64,000 nucleotides of DNA from Actinoplanes sp. L3-i22 (GTDB taxonomy: Bacteria > Actinomycetota > Actinomycetes > Mycobacteriales > Micromonosporaceae). Positions 45,884 to 55,800 of the stretch are shown one piece after another (the stretch's first letter is position 1; the number at the start of each line of letters is the position of its first letter). The translations under genes and the position numbers were made by a program. The notes under the pieces were generated by a model. The model was not told the origin of the DNA, did no database searches, and saw nothing but the letters and a program-made list of their open reading frames with translations. The stretch spans positions 7,448,501-7,512,500 of the forward strand of contig NZ_AP024745.1 of NCBI RefSeq assembly GCF_019704555.1, given 5' to 3'.

Positions 45884-47290
45884 TCAGCTCGCCGGCGGGA
45901 TGTTGTGGTTGATCCGGAACAGGTTGGCCGGGTCGAAGCGGCGCTTGATCTCGGTCAGCCGCTGGTAGGCCTCCGGCGCGTAGGCGAGCGCGGCCGTCTT
46001 CGGGTCGGCGTCCCGCTCGAACATGAAGTTCAGGTACCGGCGCCCGGTCGTCCACGGCCCCAGGTCGTCGATCAGCTTCTGCTGGTACGCGTGCAGCGGC
46101 TCGGCGTCCGGCGGCCCACCGGCCGCCACCAGGAACACGTTGAACTGCGTCGCGTCCCGGTTGCCGACCGCGTTCGGCACCTCGGGCGCGCGGCTCAGCG
46201 CCCCGCCCAGGTGCCGCACCTCGGCCAGGATCAGCGGCGACTCGGCGCCCGGCCCGGCGTGCCGCAGGATCGTGTCGACCGCCTCGGCCGGCAGCTCGGA
46301 CAGCAGCGTCGCGCTCTCGTAGGTGGGCAGCGGGTCGACCGGGTCGTTGTGCACCGCGGCCACCGCCGCGTACGGCATCGGCCCGACCGCGTCGATGATC
46401 GGCGTGCCGAGTTTGCGGAACGGCTCGACCAGCAGGGCGCCGTCGGACGGGCCACCGAGGTACGCGATCCGCAGGTGGGCGACGAGTCGGTCGCGCAGCG
46501 GCTCGGGCACGAACGGCGCCGGCGGCAGGTGCAGCAGGCCGACCGACGCGGTCATCTCCTCCGGCACGGTCTTCACCCACTCGCGGAACAGGTGCAGCAC
46601 GTCCCCGGCCAGCTCGCCCGGGAAGAAGATGCCGCCGCCGTAGAACGCGGCGATCGGGAAGACGGTGAACTCGACGGCGACCACCACACCGAAGTTGCCC
46701 TTGGCGCCACGCAGCGCCCAGAACAGGTCCGGCTCGCTCGCCGCGGTGACGTGCCGCAGCTCGCCGTCCGCGGTCACCACGTCCAGCGCGGTGACGTGGT
46801 CGGCGGCGTAGCCGTGCTTGCGGCCGAACGGGCCCAGGCCACCCCCGAGGGTGTAGCTGACCACCGTGACGGTCGGCGACGAGCCGTTGAGCCCGGCCAC
46901 GCCGAGCTTGCCGGCCTGCTCGATGAACTCGGCCCAGCGCACGCCGGCCTCGACCCGCGCGGTCATCGCGCCGGCGTCGATGGTCAGGCCGGTCAGCCGC
47001 CGGGTCGTGATCATCACCGAGCCGGCCGAGGACACCGAGCTGCCGTGCCCGGCGCCGAGGACCGAGACCGGCAGCTGACGGGCGGCGGCGAAGCGGACCG
47101 CCGCCTGGACGTCGGCCACACTGGTGGCGCCGACGACGACCGCCGGCTGGTGCACGACGGTGAGGTTGTAGGTGGCGATCTCGTCGGCGTAACCCTCGTC
47201 CCCGGACACGAGGACGGGGCCGGCGACGCCCGCCCGCAGCGCGACGAGGTCGTCCGCGGAGGAGACGCCGGGAGAGTGGAGTGTGCTCAC
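45884..47290 (-). CDS. FAD-dependent oxidoreductase (BBE-like)
   Basis: 468 residues. The PP-loop for FAD reads VSVLGAGHGSSVSSAG, with the His that is covalently linked to FAD in this family. SPTVTVVSYTLGGGLGPFGRKHG follows, where the second linkage Cys of bicovalent members is absent. The berberine-bridge C-terminal motif is seen as YQRLTEIKRRFDPANLFRINHNI. It oxidises an alcohol, sugar or secondary-metabolite intermediate with oxygen. The start is GTG 47290, preceded by GGAAAGG. It is divergent from a SARP-type regulator across 188 bases, which suggests a secondary-metabolic setting. Confidence 0.88.
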   Translation of the reverse strand: MSTLHSPGVSSADDLVALRAGVAGPVLVSGDEGYADEIATYNLTVVHQPAVVVGATSVADVQAAVRFAAARQLPVSVLGAGHGSSVSSAGSVMITTRRLTGLTIDAGAMTARVEAGVRWAEFIEQAGKLGVAGLNGSSPTVTVVSYTLGGGLGPFGRKHGYAADHVTALDVVTADGELRHVTAASEPDLFWALRGAKGNFGVVVAVEFTVFPIAAFYGGGIFFPGELAGDVLHLFREWVKTVPEEMTASVGLLHLPPAPFVPEPLRDRLVAHLRIAYLGGPSDGALLVEPFRKLGTPIIDAVGPMPYAAVAAVHNDPVDPLPTYESATLLSELPAEAVDTILRHAGPGAESPLILAEVRHLGGALSRAPEVPNAVGNRDATQFNVFLVAAGGPPDAEPLHAYQQKLIDDLGPWTTGRRYLNFMFERDADPKTAALAYAPEAYQRLTEIKRRFDPANLFRINHNIPPAS

Positions 47291-47317
47291 GAGAAACGGC
47301 CTTTCCGGAAGTACGCG

Positions 47318-47335
47318 GCCCGGCGGGTGCCGGGC
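47318..47335. promoter_or_regulatory. inverted repeat in the SARP / FAD-oxidoreductase divergent region
   Basis: GCCCGGC at 47318-47324 and GCCGGGC at 47329-47335 are exact inverse copies separated by GGGT. It lies 28 bases upstream of the oxidoreductase GTG. It could be a regulator site or an mRNA leader hairpin. GC-rich repeats of this size also arise by chance in such genomes. Confidence 0.25.
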
Positions 47336-47478
47336 AGCTCACCCATTGAGCGGCCGCAACGTCGACGAAGGTTTGGCGAAACGTAGATGCCCTGGTCAGG
47401 CCGGTGGCGAGCGAGGAAACACGCCAGCTTGAATGGTTGTTGCACCAGACCGGTCACGACGAAGGATTGAGGAAGACG

Positions 47479-49332
47479 ATGCTGCGGATCTCGGTACTCG
47501 GCCCGGTGCGCGCCTGGCGGGGCGACGACGAGCTCGACCTCGGCGCCCCGCAGCAGCGGGTCGTGGTGAGCGTCCTGGCGCTGCGGGAGGGCCGCCAGGC
47601 GACCCTCGACGCGCTGATCGACGCGGTGTGGGACGGCGATCCCCCGCGCACCGCCACGCTGACGTTACGCACCTACATTTCCCGATTACGACAAATTTTC
47701 GGTACGGACGTCATCGAAACGGTCAACGGCGGATACCGCATGCGTCTGGAGCCCACCGCGCTGGACCTGACCGCGTTCACGGCCGCGGTGACCCGGGCCC
47801 GGACCGCGCGGGACAGCGGCGACCACGGCGCCGCGGCCCGGGCGTTCCACCGGGCGGAACGCCTCTGGCACGGGTCCGCCCTGGCCGACGTGCCCGGCGC
47901 GTACGCGGCCGCCCAGCGCGTCCGGCTCGAACGGGACCGGCACACGGCCACCGAGGAGCGGCTCGCCCTGGACATCGGCACCGACCGGGCCGGCACGGCG
48001 GTCACCGAGCTGACCGCGCTGACCGAGAAGCACCCGCTCGACGAGGGCCTGAGCGGGCTGCTGATGCTCGGCCTGTACCGCACCGGCCGGCAGGCCGCGG
48101 CGATCACCGAGTACCAGCGGATCCGGACCCGGCTCGCCGACGAGCTCGGGCTCGACCCGGGCGCCGCGCTGCGCGACGTCCACCAGCGGATCCTGACCGG
48201 CGAGGCGGTCCCGGCGCTGGCCGCACCGGTCTGGGACCAGCCGCCGGCCACCGTGCCGGAGCAGCTGCCGCTGGCGATCAAGGACTTCGTCGGGCGTACG
48301 GACCTGATCGAGCAGCTCACCGGCGTGCTCGTGACGGACCTGCCCGGCGCGCCGCTGGTCGGCATCGTCGGGCTCGGCGGCATCGGCACCAGCGCGCTGG
48401 CCCTGCACGTCGCCCACCGCATCCGGCCCGACTTCCCGGACGGCCAGCTCTACGCCGACCTGCGCGGCGAGCGGAACCGTCCGGCCGACGCCGGGGTGGT
48501 GCTGACCGGCTTCCTGCGGGCGTTCGGGGTGGCGTCCGCCGACATCCCGGAGGACCTGGCCGAACGGTCGGCGCTGTGGCGCACCGTCACCTGCGGCCGC
48601 CGCCTGCTCCTGCTGCTCGACCACGCGCAGACCCGGGAGCAGGTGCGCCCGCTGCTGCCGGCCGGCACCGGCAGCGCCGTGCTGCTCACCGGCGGCGCGC
48701 GCATCCCCGAGCTGCCGGTCACCCAGTGGGTCTCGCTGTCGCCGTTCGAGCCGGAGGAGTCGGTCGAGCTGTTCCGCCGGGTGGCCGGCCGCGAGCGGGT
48801 CGACACCGAGTATCAGGCCGCCCTGCAGTTCGCCGCGGCCTGCTCCCACCTGCCGCTCGCGGTCCGCCTCGGCGCCGCCCGCCTGGCCGCCCGGCCCGCG
48901 TGGTCGGTCGCGTCGATCGGCGAGCGGCTGCGGGTGGAGATGCGCCAGCCGGTCGCGGTGCACGAGGACTGCATCCGCGTCGAGGCGCCGTTCGAGCGGG
49001 ACCTCGCCACGCTGCAGGTCGCCGATCCGCTCGCCGCGGTCGCGTTCGGCCTGGTCGCGCTCGTGGACGACGACGAGGTCACGATCGACACCGCGGCCCG
49101 CCTGCTGGACCTGCCGGAGACCGAGGCCGAGCGGCTGATGGAGACGATGGTCGACGCCCACCTGGTCGAGCCGACCGGCTACCAGCGCTACCGCTACCTG
49201 GACATCGTCCGCTGGTTCGCCCGGCGCAAGGCGATCGCGGCGCACACCGTCGCCTACCGCGAAGCGGTGCTCGGCCGGCTGGGCAGGCCGATCCCGGCCT
49301 CGCTCCCGAAGCGGTCCCTGCGGGCGGTCTAG
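47479..49332 (+). CDS. SARP/AfsR-type regulator with degenerate NB-ARC domain
   Basis: 617 residues from ATG 47479, which has GAGGAAG just upstream. The frame is open 25 codons further. Residues 1-95 are the OmpR-like winged helix (LGPVRAWRGDDELDLGAPQQR, then TATLTLRTYISRLRQIFG) and 96-245 the BTAD helices. The remaining part resembles the NB-ARC ATPase of AfsR. Its P-loop reads GLGGIGTSALA, where the essential Lys-Thr of GKT is replaced by Thr-Ser, and the Walker B reads LLLLLDHAQ. It lacks the TPR tail of full AfsR. It probably activates the divergent oxidoreductase or a remote cluster, with ATP control lost. Confidence 0.85.
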   Translation: MLRISVLGPVRAWRGDDELDLGAPQQRVVVSVLALREGRQATLDALIDAVWDGDPPRTATLTLRTYISRLRQIFGTDVIETVNGGYRMRLEPTALDLTAFTAAVTRARTARDSGDHGAAARAFHRAERLWHGSALADVPGAYAAAQRVRLERDRHTATEERLALDIGTDRAGTAVTELTALTEKHPLDEGLSGLLMLGLYRTGRQAAAITEYQRIRTRLADELGLDPGAALRDVHQRILTGEAVPALAAPVWDQPPATVPEQLPLAIKDFVGRTDLIEQLTGVLVTDLPGAPLVGIVGLGGIGTSALALHVAHRIRPDFPDGQLYADLRGERNRPADAGVVLTGFLRAFGVASADIPEDLAERSALWRTVTCGRRLLLLLDHAQTREQVRPLLPAGTGSAVLLTGGARIPELPVTQWVSLSPFEPEESVELFRRVAGRERVDTEYQAALQFAAACSHLPLAVRLGAARLAARPAWSVASIGERLRVEMRQPVAVHEDCIRVEAPFERDLATLQVADPLAAVAFGLVALVDDDEVTIDTAARLLDLPETEAERLMETMVDAHLVEPTGYQRYRYLDIVRWFARRKAIAAHTVAYREAVLGRLGRPIPASLPKRSLRAV

Positions 49333-49417
49333 GCCTGGCACGAATCCGTGATCTTCGCTGTCTCGCGTTCCCCTAGGTTTAGGTCCACCACAGCGAACGA
49401 CCTACGGAGGATCCATC

Positions 49418-49858
49418 ATGTACGCACGTAACCTCGCCCTGCTGGCCGCCGGCGCCGGTCTCGTCCTCGGTGCCGCGGCCTGCGGTGACGACGCCGCACC
49501 GGTCGCCGGCGCGACCACCACGCCCACCGCCACCGCCGCCGTGCCCGCGGTCTCCAGCGCGCCCACCGGCCCGCCCGGCGCCGCCGCGTGTCCGGCCGCG
49601 GAGGCCGACCTGCTGAAAGCGGTGAACAAGAAGACCGGCGGCACGGGCGCCGCCACCAAGCTCGACGACATCGTCTGCTACCAGAGCTACGCGATCGGCA
49701 CCCGCCCCGGAACCGTCGCCGACGACGAGCCGGCCGTCTTCCACTTCGCCGACGGCTCCTGGACCATGATCGCCAGCAACACCAGCGACGACATCTGCAC
49801 CGACGTCCCGGCCGACGTCATCAAGCACTTCCACCCCGAGTACGGCGCCTGCCGCTGA
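49418..49858 (+). CDS. small secreted lipoprotein
   Basis: 146 residues. The signal sequence ends in LGAAAC, a lipobox with Cys near residue 22, so the mature protein is anchored on the outer face of the membrane. A Thr/Ala/Pro-rich spacer follows, then a compact C-terminal domain of about 90 residues with four Cys that could form two disulfides (ACPAAEADLLKAV; IVCYQSY; DDICTDVP; YGACR). GGAGG precedes the ATG by 8 bases. The histidine kinase gene begins 82 bases after it in the same direction. No known family recognised. Confidence 0.75.
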   Translation: MYARNLALLAAGAGLVLGAAACGDDAAPVAGATTTPTATAAVPAVSSAPTGPPGAAACPAAEADLLKAVNKKTGGTGAATKLDDIVCYQSYAIGTRPGTVADDEPAVFHFADGSWTMIASNTSDDICTDVPADVIKHFHPEYGACR

Positions 49859-49940
49859 CCGTCGGGGCAGGTCACCTCTCGTTTTCCCGGATATGGCGGC
49901 GGCGAATCGCTACTGTCGGGCGAAGACGTGAGGGGGCACC

Positions 49941-51809
49941 GTGCCGAGGCCGTTGGCGAGCTCTCTTCGACGCCAGTTCGCTTGGCTGGTGCTGATCCTG
50001 TCCGTCACGGGCATTCTGCAGCTGGTGTCCGGTCAGGCCACCATGGCCCGCTACCAGAGCGAGTTCACCCGGATCCGGACCGCGGAACTGGCCAACCAGC
50101 AGGTGCTGCAGACGCTCACCGACGCCGAGACCGGGGTCCGCGGCTACCAGCTCACCGGCGACCGCCGCTTCCTGGACCCGTACCGCGCCGGTGTGGCGGC
50201 TCTGCCGGACGCCCTGCGCAGCGCCGCCGTCGCGGCCCAGGGCACGACCCGGCAGCTGCTGGCCGACCAGCAGGCGGCGGCGCAGTCCTGGCTGACCGGG
50301 TTCGCCGCCCGGATCGCGGACGCGGTGCCCGGCCGCCAGGAGGCCGTCCCGGACAGCTCGGTGGGCAAGGCGATGTTCGACACGGTGCGGCGGGCCAACG
50401 CCGCCGTCGCCGCGGCCCTGCGCGCCGATCAGCACCGGACGTCCCGGCACATCCGGCAGATCACCGCCTGGGCCCAGGCCGGCATCGGCCTGCTGAGCCT
50501 GGCCGCGGTCGGGCTGGCCCTGCTCACCGCGGTCCGGACCAGCCGGTTGCTGCTCTCCCCGCTGCAGGCGCTGGGCACGGTCCTGCGCCGGCTCACCGAC
50601 GGTGACCGGACGGCCCGGGCGCCGGTCCTCGGCCCGGTCGAGGTACGGCAGTTCACCACCACCCTGAACGGGGCCCTCGACGCCACCGACGCCGCCGAGG
50701 CCGGCCTGCGCGCCGCCCGGGACTACGTCGAGCAGGTCCTCGACACCCTGGGCACCGCCGTGGTCAGCTGCGACAACGACGGTGTCCTGGTCTTCCGGAA
50801 CCGGGTCGCCCGGGACACCACCCAGGCCGCGGACCCGCCCCGGCACGTCGACGACCTGGCCGGGCTGCACGAGGGCGATCCACGGCATCCGCTGGCCCGG
50901 GCGCTGGCCGGGGAGATCGTCGTGCACCAGGAGATGACGCTGCACCGGACCGGCCGGCGCGGCCGGGCGGTGATGGTCGACGCCTGTCCGCTGATCGGCA
51001 CCGGCGGCACGATCATCGGCGCGGTGGCGTCCGGGTACGACGTCACCATCCTGCGCGAGCGGGAGGCGGAGCTCGCCACCTTCGCCGGGGTGGTCGCCCA
51101 CGACCTGAAGGCCCCGCTGGCCGGCGTCCGCGGCTACCTGGAGCTGTTCGCCGACGAGTTCGGCCCCGGCCAGGCGCCGGACCTCGACGAGGTGCACACG
51201 CTGTGCCAGCGGATCGCCCGCAACGTCGACCGGATGGGCCAGCTGATCGACGACCTGCTCGGCTACGCCACCGCCCGCGACAAGCCCCTGCACCTGCGGG
51301 CGACCGACCTGAACGACCTGGTCACGCAGGTCAGCGCGGACCGCGTCGCGGGCGCTGCGCTGCCACCGCGGATCCGGGTCGACCCGCTGCCCGAGGTCGA
51401 CGCCGACCGGGTCATGCTCCGCCAGCTGCTGGACAACCTGATCGGCAACGCGATCAAGTACACCCCGCCGGGCGAGCCGGCACGCATCCACGTCTGGGCC
51501 GACGACGCCGGCCCAGAGGCGACCGTGCGGCTGCACATCGACGACCGCGGCATCGGCATCCCCGCCGACCAGCAGGCCGACGTCTTCACCGCGTTCCACC
51601 GCGCGCACGCCGGCCAGTCCTACGCCGGCACCGGCCTGGGCCTGGCCATCTGCGAGCGGGTCGTGACCCGCCACCACGGCACCATCACCGCCCACACCAA
51701 CCCGGCGGGCACCGGCACCCGGATCACCATCACCCTGCCCACCCACCAGCCCGCCGACCCGGACACGTCCCCCTTCGCGCTGTCCGCCTTCGCCACGTCC
51801 ACGAGCTGA
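49941..51809 (+). CDS. orphan sensor histidine kinase (CHASE3-HAMP-PAS-HisKA)
   Basis: 622 residues. The first membrane helix (FAWLVLILSVTGILQLVSG) precedes a CHASE3-type extracytoplasmic domain (TLTDAETGVRGYQLTGDRRFLDPY is its hallmark), a second helix (AGIGLLSLAAVGLALLTAV) and HAMP. A PAS-like segment, then HisKA with the phospho-accepting His in GVVAHDLKAPL and a HATPase with N-box NLIGNAIKYTPP, G1 DRGIGIP and G2 GTGLGLAI complete it. The start is GTG 49941 with GAGGGGG upstream. No response regulator is encoded nearby. Phytochrome-like CHASE3 kinases often work with remote regulators. Confidence 0.9.
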   Translation: MPRPLASSLRRQFAWLVLILSVTGILQLVSGQATMARYQSEFTRIRTAELANQQVLQTLTDAETGVRGYQLTGDRRFLDPYRAGVAALPDALRSAAVAAQGTTRQLLADQQAAAQSWLTGFAARIADAVPGRQEAVPDSSVGKAMFDTVRRANAAVAAALRADQHRTSRHIRQITAWAQAGIGLLSLAAVGLALLTAVRTSRLLLSPLQALGTVLRRLTDGDRTARAPVLGPVEVRQFTTTLNGALDATDAAEAGLRAARDYVEQVLDTLGTAVVSCDNDGVLVFRNRVARDTTQAADPPRHVDDLAGLHEGDPRHPLARALAGEIVVHQEMTLHRTGRRGRAVMVDACPLIGTGGTIIGAVASGYDVTILREREAELATFAGVVAHDLKAPLAGVRGYLELFADEFGPGQAPDLDEVHTLCQRIARNVDRMGQLIDDLLGYATARDKPLHLRATDLNDLVTQVSADRVAGAALPPRIRVDPLPEVDADRVMLRQLLDNLIGNAIKYTPPGEPARIHVWADDAGPEATVRLHIDDRGIGIPADQQADVFTAFHRAHAGQSYAGTGLGLAICERVVTRHHGTITAHTNPAGTGTRITITLPTHQPADPDTSPFALSAFATSTS

Positions 51810-51819
51810 CCGCACCCGG

Positions 51820-52782
51820 TCAGCCGGCCGGCCGGTCGATCAGACCGGCGAGCACCTCGCGGGCCACGTCCGGAGCGACCTCCGCCAGCCCGTACAGCGG
51901 AACCGCCCAGTCGCCCTGGGCGAAAGCCCGCGCCAGCACCCGTCGTGCCCGCACCGGCCGACGGTCCTTCGCCAGCGCCCGCGCGACAGCGGTGAACGCG
52001 GCCGCGCGTTCCACCGGGCTGTGGATGCGCTCCGCGATGGCCAGGATCTGCTCCGGGCGCGAACCGGCCTCGGCGTGCGCCGCCACCACCGACAGCAGCG
52101 CCTGGTCACGGTGGTCGACGTGGGTCGGCGCCAGCCGGATCTGCGGGCTCCGCGCCCAGGACCGGTCCTCGATCCCGTCGGCCACCCGCTCGGCCCGGTC
52201 GAGGTGCCCGGCCTCGGCGAGACCGGCCGCCAGCAGCGCCCGCATCTGCGGATCCGGCCCGCCGGACAGCAGGGTGTCCGCCTCGAACAGCTCCTCCGCC
52301 CGCTCCGGCGCGCCGGCCTTGAGCAGCGCCCGCATGCCGCGCTCCAGCACCGGCGGGAACCAGTAGGCGTCCTCCTCGTCCCGCATCCACCCACTCACCT
52401 CGGTCATCATGTCGACGGCCCGGCCGGTGTCACCGTGCGCGGCAGCCGCCTCGGCCAGCCGGACAAGGACAAGAGCCTGTTGCTCCGGTACGTCGATGCC
52501 CTCCAGCAGGCGCAGGGCGACCCGCGCGTGACCCGCGTCGATCCGTTCGGCCAGCGCGCCGTGGAACAGCGCCCGCTGGATCGGGCTCAGCAGCTGTTCC
52601 ACGCTCCGCAGCTGGGCCGGGTGACCGGTCCGGATCTCGACCGCCACGAGCGCCGCCGCCGATTCGGCGAACCGGGAGACTTCGTTCGGGGTCAGCCGCC
52701 CGATCGCGTCCGCCGCCATGGAGTGCGCGAAGTCCGCGTCGCCGCCGAGCCGGACGACCTCCACGACGGCCGCCATGCTCAT
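51820..52782 (-). CDS. hypothetical helical-repeat protein
   Basis: 320 residues, soluble, no signal peptide. It consists of helix-turn-helix pairs with Ala/Leu periodicity, such as GHARVALRLLEGIDVPEQQALVLVR and AEEAAAHG-type units, then GLAEAGHLDRAERVADGIEDRSWA and AVARALAKDRRPVRARRVLARAFAQG. This is the look of TPR or HEAT-like scaffolds. No catalytic residues are recognised. It is divergent from the NACHT gene with about 70 bases between their starts, so a link is possible, but its GC content is that of the host genome, unlike the NACHT gene. Confidence 0.55.
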   Translation of the reverse strand: MSMAAVVEVVRLGGDADFAHSMAADAIGRLTPNEVSRFAESAAALVAVEIRTGHPAQLRSVEQLLSPIQRALFHGALAERIDAGHARVALRLLEGIDVPEQQALVLVRLAEAAAAHGDTGRAVDMMTEVSGWMRDEEDAYWFPPVLERGMRALLKAGAPERAEELFEADTLLSGGPDPQMRALLAAGLAEAGHLDRAERVADGIEDRSWARSPQIRLAPTHVDHRDQALLSVVAAHAEAGSRPEQILAIAERIHSPVERAAAFTAVARALAKDRRPVRARRVLARAFAQGDWAVPLYGLAEVAPDVAREVLAGLIDRPAG

Positions 52783-52840
52783 CGCGCACTAGACACCACG
52801 CGACCACCAGTCAGATTCGGTCGTTGTGGTGGTTGAACGG

Positions 52841-52857
52841 CCTGACAGAATGTCAGG
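52841..52857. promoter_or_regulatory. inverted repeat over the start of the NACHT gene
   Basis: CCTGACA (52841-52847) and TGTCAGG (52851-52857) are exact inverse copies separated by GAA. The repeat covers the ATG at 52850 and ends 1 base before the GTG at 52859. If the GTG is the true, leaderless start, the repeat lies over the promoter as an operator. Otherwise it forms a hairpin over the start codon. Either would keep expression low until needed. Confidence 0.5.
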
Positions 52858-55800
52858 GGTGAGCATCACGCCGCTTCTCGCTCTTGGGCTTCCCCTGGTC
52901 CGGATCCTGCTGAGGTTGCAAGAGCCATCAGCGAGCGACCTAGCCGACTCCATCAAGGACTTTGACGAGCTGCTGACCTCGGTCAAGGATGACGGCGACC
53001 GTCGCGAGATCGGCCGCAACCTGGAGCACATCTCCGACCGCGTCGTGAAGCGCCTTGCCCAGTTCATCCAGGTGGAGTTCCGGAACGTCAGCGAGGGGGA
53101 TGTTGCGGCATCCGCGCAGGTGGTGTCACAGGCATTGGCGCAGGCCGGCACGGCCGACCTAACCACGGTGGTCCGGAGTGACGTCCAGGTACGAGCGCTT
53201 GAACAGCACACTCTCGCGCACAGTGAGTTCCGGGAACAGGCCACCCAACTCGGCGGTGACGCAGATCGATTGGCGTACGCCCTGCTCCGGGAGAGTTGCT
53301 ACGAGGTCGTCGATCTCGCCCGCCGTCATCCGAGCCTGACAGCAACAGCGTTGACCAGCTTGCTCACCCGATCGAATGAAATGCGCGAACTACTGGACTC
53401 GGTCGAGCGCTCGCTCAACGATCTGCCGGCCCGAATCGCCGACCGCGACGGCGAGGACCGCCGCTCAGATCGCCAGCGGGAGGTGGACGAGTTCACCGTC
53501 GACTACCGACGTGCGGTAGCCAACGATTACGACCGGCTGGATCTGTACGGCGTGGATCTGATCCGTGACCTCCGGCGCTATTCGCTAACGACGGCATATC
53601 TCTCGCTACGGCTGGAGGTGCCGTCCTGGCATACCGCGACCACCGGGCCAAGCGACCTTGCCAAGATCCTTCCTAAGCACGGACTCGCCATCCTGCGAGG
53701 CTCAGCCGGCGCCGGGAAGACCACGATCCTTCAATGGCTGGCCACGAACGTGGCACGCCAGACACTGGTCGGCGACCTGGAACACCTCAACGGCCACATG
53801 CCCTTCGTAGTTAAGCTACGCAACTACGCCGATAGTCCGTTCCCGCGGATCGAGGAATTGGCCGCGGTCACCACCCGCAGCAATCTCGCGGCAGAACCAC
53901 GCGCCTGGAGCGCAGAGTCCTTTCAGGAGGGCGAAGCACTTCTACTAGTCGACGGCCTGGACGAGCTGCCCAGGAACCGCCAGCGAGACCTGATCGACTG
54001 GCTCGAGGGCTTCCAGCGATTCCGCCGCCGTATATTAGTGGTCGTCACATCACGGCCGACCGCGTGGACTTCGCTGGGCGAGCTCAAACGGCTTCGCTTC
54101 GGTAAGGTAGCCGTTGCTGACGTTCTACCGCTCGACCGTGAACAGATCCGCAGCTTCGTGCTGCACTGGCACACAGCCATAGCCTCCCAGATGACCGGCG
54201 CCGAACGCTCAGCCATCGAGGGCCAAGCAGCCAAGGTCGCCGGAATCGTGTCCAATGCACGGGAGTATCGGTTGCTCGCGTCTTCCCCCTTGTTGTGTGC
54301 GGTGTTGTGTGCGCTCTTCCATCTCAAGCGGGGCGTACTTCCGGCGAACCGGATCGAAATCTACGACACGCTGCTTAATCTGTTGCTCGGAGAGCGCGAC
54401 GCGCACAAACGGGTCGAGGTAGACGAGGTACGACTCACGCCGACGGAGAAGCGGCTGGTTCTGGAGGACGTAGCAGACTTCCTACTCACCAACGGCCTCT
54501 CCGAAGCACCCATGCGCCGCGTAGAGGAAGTGATCGCACGCAGCCCGCTCGCCCACCGGTTCGGTGATGCGACAGCAACGGACATCCTTCAGCACCTCCT
54601 CGCCCGATCGGGCGTACTGCGCGCGCCGAGCGAGAAACGCATCGACTTTGTGCACCGCACCTTCCTTGAATACCTGGCCGCGCGCTCGTTGGTACGCCAC
54701 GACCGAATCGAGATGCTAGCCGCACACGTGCTCCAGGCGAATTGGAACGAAGCGGTTGTCCTAGCTGCGGGGATCGGCATCGATCGTCAGGTTGCGGCGC
54801 TGGTCGAGGCCGTACTGACGATGGTGGAGTCGGCCACGGACGATTGGAGGAACAATCGGCGAATACTCACTGCCACGTGCGCCGGGTTCCTCGATACCGC
54901 TACCATTCTGCCGCAAAGTTCACGATCCCGAATCCTTTCGGCGATCGCAGGCGTAGTGCCGCCGACCGACGAGCAGGATGCTCGCGCCTGCGCATCGGCA
55001 GGTAACAGCGTGCTGCCGTATCTCCGGTCCGCACTCGCGCGGCCGGATCTGCCGGATCCGGTACTACGCATGTCCATCCGGACGCTCGGCGAAATCGGAA
55101 CACCGGAGGCACTCGCCGTGCTCGGGTCAATGGCTGCCGAACGGCGCATCGAAGCCATCGAATCACTGGTCACGGTGTGGTCGTGGTTCGACCCGGAAGC
55201 CTTCGCCAACATGGTGCTCCGGGATCTCGCACCACCGGAACCACAGAACATCGTTCTACGGAGCTCGACTCTGCTTCCCCACCTCAGAGGTCTACACGAA
55301 AATTTCGTATGGGCGTGTGATGTCGAGGTTCCGGAGGAGTCCTTCGTCGATAACTGCCGCAGCACGCCCATCCGGAGTCTCTCAGCTGGGAATTTGAATA
55401 TCCTCCATGATCCACGCGCCAAGGCAGGCGGATTTCTGTGGACCATGCCAAATCTGCACAGCGCGTATCTAGGAGGCCTTAGAAACCTGGGAGGGATGGC
55501 TGGGGGCATCACGCAGCTTCAGATCCTCGGGGTGAACTCCACTTTTTGCCGCATCTCTCCTGATTTATGGCCGTCACTTCCCCACCTGACAAACCTCGAA
55601 CTCTCAGGCGAATTCGATTGCGACCTTCGAGGCGTGGAGGCGACGCGCCTATCCACGCTCTGGGTCGACGGAATGATCTACACGCCAAAAAAGATCATCT
55701 TTGGCCTGCCGCATCTGAAAAGTCTCCATTGGCATCGCGCCGACAACATGGACTTGCTAATCCACATCCTCAACGCTGCGCCACATCTCGAGAACCTCAT

